Below are positions 20,989 to 24,709 of a DNA stretch of 24,709 nt, one piece after another (position 1 is the stretch's first letter; every line of letters begins with the position of its first letter). The position numbers and the translations under genes are program-made. Below the pieces are notes generated by a model. The model saw only the letters and a program-made list of their open reading frames with translations, had not been told where the DNA came from and did not search any database. This DNA comes from 2-01-FULL-40-42 sp964349415. GTDB lineage: Bacteria > Patescibacteriota > Microgenomatia > UBA1406 > GWC2-37-13. Location of the stretch: positions 1-24,709 of the forward strand of contig CAYGGJ010000006.1 in assembly GCA_964349415.1 (NCBI GenBank), written 5' to 3'.

Positions 20989-21636
20989 ATGCAAAAAAAC
21001 GTTGTTCTGATAACGATAGTTTCACTTGCCGCAATCTTCGGTTTTTTGTTTCTCGTATATGCTTTGAGCAATCAATCCGCAGAAAAGCCGGCTCAAGTTT
21101 ACCAGGAAGTTGCCAAGGTTCAGACCGGTGATCATATCAAATGGTCGCCTGCAAAAAAAACAGTTCTTGTAGAATACGCAGATTTTCAGTGCCCCGGCTG
21201 CCGATCTTTTCATCCCATTTTAAAACAGTTTGAAAAAGACCCCGAGATCGGAAAAAAAGTTACTCTTGCGTTCCGTCACTTTCCGTTATCAATGCATAAA
21301 AATGCAGTTCCTGCGGCACGCGCAGCAGAAGCTGCAGGCAGCCAAGGAAAGTTTTGGGAGATGGCTGACCTATTATTCGAAGGTCAGGAATCATGGGCGG
21401 ATTTGGGAAACCCAACCGATTATTTTGTAAAGCTTGCGCAGCAGCTGAAGTTGGATACTGAGAAATTTAAGACAGATCTAAATTCCAAGGAAATTCAGGC
21501 AAAAATAGATGCCGATATAGCTTCAGGTTTCCGCGTCCAGGTAAATTCAACACCCACATTCTTCCTTCAGGGAAAAAAGCTTGAGGTTAACACCTTTGAT
21601 GAATTTAAAAAACTCCTTCAAGACGCATCAAGATAA
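20989..21636 (+). CDS. Membrane-anchored DsbA-like thiol oxidoreductase
   Basis: A 215-residue thioredoxin-fold protein facing outside. An N-terminal helix (residues 4-26) anchors it. The active site is Cys68-Pro-Gly-Cys71 in ADFQCPGCRSFHP, and the cis-proline is Pro189 in VNSTPTFFLQG. A helical insert (residues ~100-165) between them is the DsbA_4-like arrangement common in such anchored proteins. It probably forms or shuffles disulfides in exported proteins; no DsbB or VKOR partner is visible here. The next gene starts 5 bases after its stop. Confidence 0.92.
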   Translation: MQKNVVLITIVSLAAIFGFLFLVYALSNQSAEKPAQVYQEVAKVQTGDHIKWSPAKKTVLVEYADFQCPGCRSFHPILKQFEKDPEIGKKVTLAFRHFPLSMHKNAVPAARAAEAAGSQGKFWEMADLLFEGQESWADLGNPTDYFVKLAQQLKLDTEKFKTDLNSKEIQAKIDADIASGFRVQVNSTPTFFLQGKKLEVNTFDEFKKLLQDASR

Positions 21637-21641
21637 CCATC

Positions 21642-22352
21642 ATGCAGATCAAGATTGACGGAAAATCAATTTATTACGAAGTGATCGGAAAGGGGTTACC
21701 CGTACTTTTTTTACATGGATGGGGCGGGACAAGTCAAAGTCTCAAGGGACTCGCAGAGCTTGTTGCCAAAGATCATCAGTCGATACTTTTAGATTTGCCC
21801 GGATTCGGAAAAAGCGAAAATCCGGATCCGTCATGGGGAATAGAGGAGTACGCATTGTTGATTGAGAAATTTATAAAAAAATTGGGTCTCAAATCGGCAA
21901 TACTGATCGGCCATTCTTTCGGAGGAACTTTATCTTTATATTTAGCCTCAAAACATCCTAAATTTGTTAAAAAACTGATCCTTTGTGCTCCATCCTTCAA
22001 AAGAGAAGGGAAGAGGTCTTCAATATCGTCGTATGGAAAATTCCTACCGTCCGTGATTAAGAAACCTCTGTACCGGATGCTTTTTCCAAAATCCGAACTG
22101 TATAAGTATCCGCATTTGGAAAAAAACTTCAGAAATCTTATAACTCACGATATAAGCCCGGAAACAATCATGATCCGCAAACCAACGCTGATCATTTGGG
22201 GCACAAAAGATTCATATGTCCCCGTCTCCCACGCCTCCGAACTCAATAGACTTATACCAGACTCTCAGCTTAAAATTATTGAAGGTTATGGCCACGGACT
22301 ACCGTTGAGGGAACCTGAAATCGTCTATGAAAGTTTAAAGGCATTTATATAA
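21642..22352 (+). CDS. Alpha/beta hydrolase
   Basis: A 236-residue cytoplasmic serine hydrolase with a complete triad: Ser92 in LIGHSFGGTL, Asp190 in IIWGTKDSYVP, His218 in GYGHGLPL. HGWGG at residues 25-29 forms the oxyanion region, and a short cap lies near 120-170. The standard fold means substrates range from esters to C-C bonds; none can be chosen. It sits inside an operon: 5 bases after the DsbA-like gene, and its TAA stop shares one base with the ATG of the Mur ligase (TAATG at 22350-22354). That tight link hints at a task in envelope precursor metabolism, but this is inference. Confidence 0.88.
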   Translation: MQIKIDGKSIYYEVIGKGLPVLFLHGWGGTSQSLKGLAELVAKDHQSILLDLPGFGKSENPDPSWGIEEYALLIEKFIKKLGLKSAILIGHSFGGTLSLYLASKHPKFVKKLILCAPSFKREGKRSSISSYGKFLPSVIKKPLYRMLFPKSELYKYPHLEKNFRNLITHDISPETIMIRKPTLIIWGTKDSYVPVSHASELNRLIPDSQLKIIEGYGHGLPLREPEIVYESLKAFI

Positions 22353-23785
22353 TGGAAACTTTTCAATATATTATTTTGTACATAGGAACTGTCATCTGCG
22401 TAGCGCATGTATATGATCTGACTTACCGCTTTCAGATTAAGGAATATAGACTTGATAGGTTCCTATCTTTTTTGAAAGAAGAGGGATTTATAAATGCCGT
22501 GTATACAAGGCAGATACGCTTTCCGTCAGCATCTTTGCGCAATATGCTTATAATAGCCCTCTCGGTCTTGCTTCTTATCGGAGTAATATTTTACGCACAG
22601 GAAGGTTCATTTATCCGCTTGATGGCTTTTGTTGTCCTGGCTCCAATTGCATCTTTGACCGTGGTTACTGTTTCGGTACTTCTCACCGAGGTCTTAGCTC
22701 AGATCAGAAGAAGAAAAATTGTAAGAGAAGCAAAAGCGCATCTATCTTTATCCAAAGCCGTGGTCATTGGAATTACAGGATCATACGGCAAAACCACGAC
22801 AAAAGAATTTCTGGCGCAAATTCTGGGAAGCCGCTTCAAAGTGGCAAAAACCGAAGCCAACATGAACACCGACGTAGGAATAGCACTTTCCATACTTAAG
22901 GATGTCACTCCGGAAACCCAGTATTTTATAGTCGAAATGGGAGCATATACAAAGGGCGAGATAGAAAAAGCTTGCAGGCTGGTTTTACCAAAATACGGCA
23001 TTCTCACCGCCATAGGCAATCAGCACCTGAGCTTATTTGGCTCCCGCGAAAAACTTCTTGCCGCAAAAAAGGAACTTCTCGAGGCAGTTCCTGTCAAAGG
23101 ACGTATCTATATGAGCAAGACTATTGAAGACCGCAGCGTGCTGGTACGGGGCATTATGGCGCCTGTTACGCTTTTCTCAAGCGGAACCAAGGGAGATATC
23201 ACTGCCAGGAAAGTAACGGGTAAAAAAAGCTCATATACCGTCGTTTACAAAAAAAAGAGTCTGGACATAGAGGTTCCCAAAGAGCTCCCTTATGCTATAG
23301 ACGCGATACTTCCCGGCGTAGCCCTTGCTCTTGATCTTGGCATGAGCCTGAAAGAAATTCAGGCCGGAGTCAAAGGAATTAAGATCCTACCGGCGAAGCT
23401 TTCCCAAAGCAAAGGAATAAAGGGATCTACTCTTCTTCTGGACACTGCAAATTCAAGCGTAGAAGGCTTTATTTCGGCAGTTGATGCTTTAGGAGCTATA
23501 AAGGCAACCGGGCAAAAATATGCAGTTTCAAAGGGAGTCATTGAACTGGGTGAGGAAAAAGAGGCCTCTTATCAAAAAATTCTTTCCAAGCTTTCTAAGA
23601 ACAAAGTTTCTCTTTTAACCACAGACCGGCTGTTTAAAGCTCTTGATGTTTCAAATAATGTCAGTCTGTTTGAAGAGGAAAAAAAACTTCTGGCTCATCT
23701 GCTTGAGAAGATAAATAAAAAGACTACAATTCTCCTTGAGGGTAGATTCACCCCTTCATTTATACAGAAACTGCAGGCGCAATAA
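22352..23785 (+). CDS. Mur ligase family protein with an N-terminal membrane domain (MurF-like)
   Basis: A 477-residue protein. Residues 1-118 hold three likely membrane helices (about 3-22, 64-82, 88-115) in place of the usual MurF UDP-sugar-binding domain. The central ATPase domain starts near 136: GITGSYGKTTT at 140-150, EANMNTDVGI near 168-177, Glu195 in VEMGAYTKGEI, His225 in GNQHLSLFGS, and the AAKK lysines at 237-240. A C-terminal ligase domain follows with LLLDTANSSVEGFISAVDAL, like MurF's DDSYNANPxS element. MurF adds D-Ala-D-Ala to the peptidoglycan tripeptide precursor. A membrane-embedded N-terminus suggests a lipid-linked or membrane-held substrate instead, though that is inference. 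It may be the cell's MurF or a distinct amide ligase. Confidence 0.85.
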   Translation: METFQYIILYIGTVICVAHVYDLTYRFQIKEYRLDRFLSFLKEEGFINAVYTRQIRFPSASLRNMLIIALSVLLLIGVIFYAQEGSFIRLMAFVVLAPIASLTVVTVSVLLTEVLAQIRRRKIVREAKAHLSLSKAVVIGITGSYGKTTTKEFLAQILGSRFKVAKTEANMNTDVGIALSILKDVTPETQYFIVEMGAYTKGEIEKACRLVLPKYGILTAIGNQHLSLFGSREKLLAAKKELLEAVPVKGRIYMSKTIEDRSVLVRGIMAPVTLFSSGTKGDITARKVTGKKSSYTVVYKKKSLDIEVPKELPYAIDAILPGVALALDLGMSLKEIQAGVKGIKILPAKLSQSKGIKGSTLLLDTANSSVEGFISAVDALGAIKATGQKYAVSKGVIELGEEKEASYQKILSKLSKNKVSLLTTDRLFKALDVSNNVSLFEEEKKLLAHLLEKINKKTTILLEGRFTPSFIQKLQAQ

Positions 23786-23788
23786 GGC

Positions 23789-23817
23789 ATGACAGGACGC
23801 TCCCAAGTTGGTACAAT
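23789..23817 (+). promoter_or_regulatory. Strong promoter of the DegT-type aminotransferase gene
   Basis: ATGACA (23789-23794), exactly 17 bases, then TACAAT (23812-23817) with TGG before it. Six bases later is the ATG at 23824. This is the clearest leaderless arrangement in the window. Confidence 0.7.
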
Positions 23818-23823
23818 TGCAAT

Positions 23824-24709
23824 ATGATCTCTGCTGATTTCGCCCCCAATGAATCGTTTTCCGATGTACTATCTTCATTTTCAATAATGCTTAGGCCGTG
23901 GCAGTGGAGAAAAGGAAAAGCGCTTTCTTCAGTCAAGCAGAGGCTGAAAAAACTCTTTGGAGTAACCTATGATGTCTCGCTTTTCCTAACCGGCAGAGCT
24001 GCTTTATACCGGCTCTTTCAGGCTCTAGAGCTTGAAAAGGGTACACAGGTAGCCGTGCAAGCATTTACCTGTGAAGCAGTAGTACTTCCTCTTTTGGAGC
24101 TTAAAGTTAAACCTCTTTACATCGATATAGAAAGAGAAACGTACTCGATGAGCGTAAATGATCTTGAGAAAAAATTGACGCCCGAAACTAAGGTTCTTAT
24201 ACTCCAGCACACCTTTGGAATGAGGCCCTTAAATCGGGAAAAAATTCTCAAAACTGCTGCTGAAAAAGGATTGATTGTGATCGAGGATCTAGCCCACGGA
24301 TTTAACAATCAATTGTTTAAAAAGCCTAATATGGAGCCTCAAAGCCAATTTCTTCTTCTTTCATTTGGAAGAACTAAAACCCTTTCTTCTGTATTTGGGG
24401 GAGCCATACTCTCAACCGACAGAAAAGTTTCGGAAAAGTTAAGGGATCTGGAAAAAGTCAATAATTTTCCTTCTTCAGGTTTTATTGCCTCGGCCCTTTG
24501 GTACAAGCCGTTGGGATGGTTTTTTAAAAAGACGTATGATGTGGGGATCGGAAAAGTACTTCATTTTATAACAAATAGTTTGCAGGTCTTACCGCGTGAA
24601 ATTTCCGGCGCTGAAAAGAGGGGAGAGTTCGATCTTCAGTATATCAAGGCCTATCCAAATGCCTTGGCAAGACTCCTTTTAAATCAGTTCAAACAAATTG
24701 ATCAAATAT
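23824..24709 (+). CDS. DegT/DnrJ/EryC1/StrS-type aminotransferase, cut by the right window edge
   Basis: The frame is open from the ATG at 23824 to the window end (295 codons, no stop). Reading it by hand gives a PLP enzyme of the sugar-aminotransferase group: LTGRAALYRLFQAL near residues 55-68, QAFTCEAVVLPLL near 79-91, and PLYIDIERETYSM near 97-109. Then come TPETKVLILQHTFGMRP near 119-135, IVIEDLAHGF with Asp155, and SFGRTKTLSSVFGGAIL, where Lys185 would form the Schiff base. The family makes amino sugars for surface polysaccharides. Its DegT core is recognisable but divergent: the usual EDAAQA is EDLAHG. It follows the Mur ligase by 38 bases under its own promoter. A role in surface glycan synthesis fits the neighbourhood. 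Confidence 0.85.
   Translation, partial: MISADFAPNESFSDVLSSFSIMLRPWQWRKGKALSSVKQRLKKLFGVTYDVSLFLTGRAALYRLFQALELEKGTQVAVQAFTCEAVVLPLLELKVKPLYIDIERETYSMSVNDLEKKLTPETKVLILQHTFGMRPLNREKILKTAAEKGLIVIEDLAHGFNNQLFKKPNMEPQSQFLLLSFGRTKTLSSVFGGAILSTDRKVSEKLRDLEKVNNFPSSGFIASALWYKPLGWFFKKTYDVGIGKVLHFITNSLQVLPREISGAEKRGEFDLQYIKAYPNALARLLLNQFKQIDQI

Noticed and set aside
24025..24308. Minus-strand frames of 61-63 residues near the right edge
   Set aside because: They lie inside the open DegT-type aminotransferase frame and have no recognisable content.
1..24709. CRISPR arrays, rRNA, riboswitches and insertion sequences
   Set aside because: No regularly spaced identical repeats, rRNA-like stretches, transposase motifs or terminal inverted repeats were found. 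Most genes lack the leader a riboswitch would need.

Overview
The window looks like a chromosomal segment of an ultra-small bacterium of the Candidate Phyla Radiation (Patescibacteria), most like the Microgenomates side. Reasons: moderate AT content, genes packed with almost no spacers, many short membrane-anchored proteins, a DUF2079 membrane protein, a single Xer-type recombinase, a YibE/F protein, a PurO-like IMP cyclohydrolase, and several helical proteins of no recognisable family. This is inference from gene content; there is no rRNA. There are 24 protein genes (two cut by the window edges), two tRNAs and one 100-N scaffold gap. No stretch over 300 bases lacks a gene. I saw no CRISPR array, IS element, rRNA or convincing intrinsic terminator.

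Layout: (1) 1-43, the start of a gene leaving to the left, divergent from a small four-helix membrane protein. (2) 432-4048, a minus-strand glycan cluster: DUF2079 membrane protein, polyprenyl-type GT2 glycosyltransferase, and galE. galE is split by the N gap, which is flanked by the same 55 bases on both sides, so the gene is really intact. (3) 4104-5987, a C-terminal HTH protein and an intact Xer-type tyrosine recombinase, each with its own promoter. (4) 6106-10971, a PurO-like IMP cyclohydrolase, an unknown acidic protein, an anchored alpha/beta hydrolase, an anchored C39-like/TPR protein and an anchored sugar-dehydrogenase beta-propeller. (5) 10985-13000, a visibly AT-richer block: XRE repressor, cupin, large HTH regulator and a 60-residue membrane peptide. 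This is the best candidate for an undescribed system. (6) 13061-16570, an EamA transporter and a three-gene ABC-2 exporter with ATGA overlaps. (7) 16571-18513, an AAA+ ATPase abutting the exporter tail to tail, then tRNA-Leu(UAG) and tRNA-Ser(GGA). (8) 18587-20917, an unknown helical protein, a ZIP transporter and a YibE/F protein. (9) 20989-23785, a tight operon of a DsbA-like oxidoreductase, an alpha/beta hydrolase and a membrane-anchored Mur ligase, followed by a DegT-type aminotransferase running off the right edge.

The strongest genome-wide signal is promoter placement. At most operon heads a good -10 box (often extended, TGnTAnnnT) ends only 6 to 9 bases before the ATG or GTG, so the transcript should start at or within about three bases of the start codon. 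Leaderless or near-leaderless mRNA seems to be the default. Two small minus-strand genes in the AT-rich block, at 11203 and 13000, instead carry near-perfect Shine-Dalgarno sequences, and an internal exporter gene has a good one, so both initiation modes coexist.
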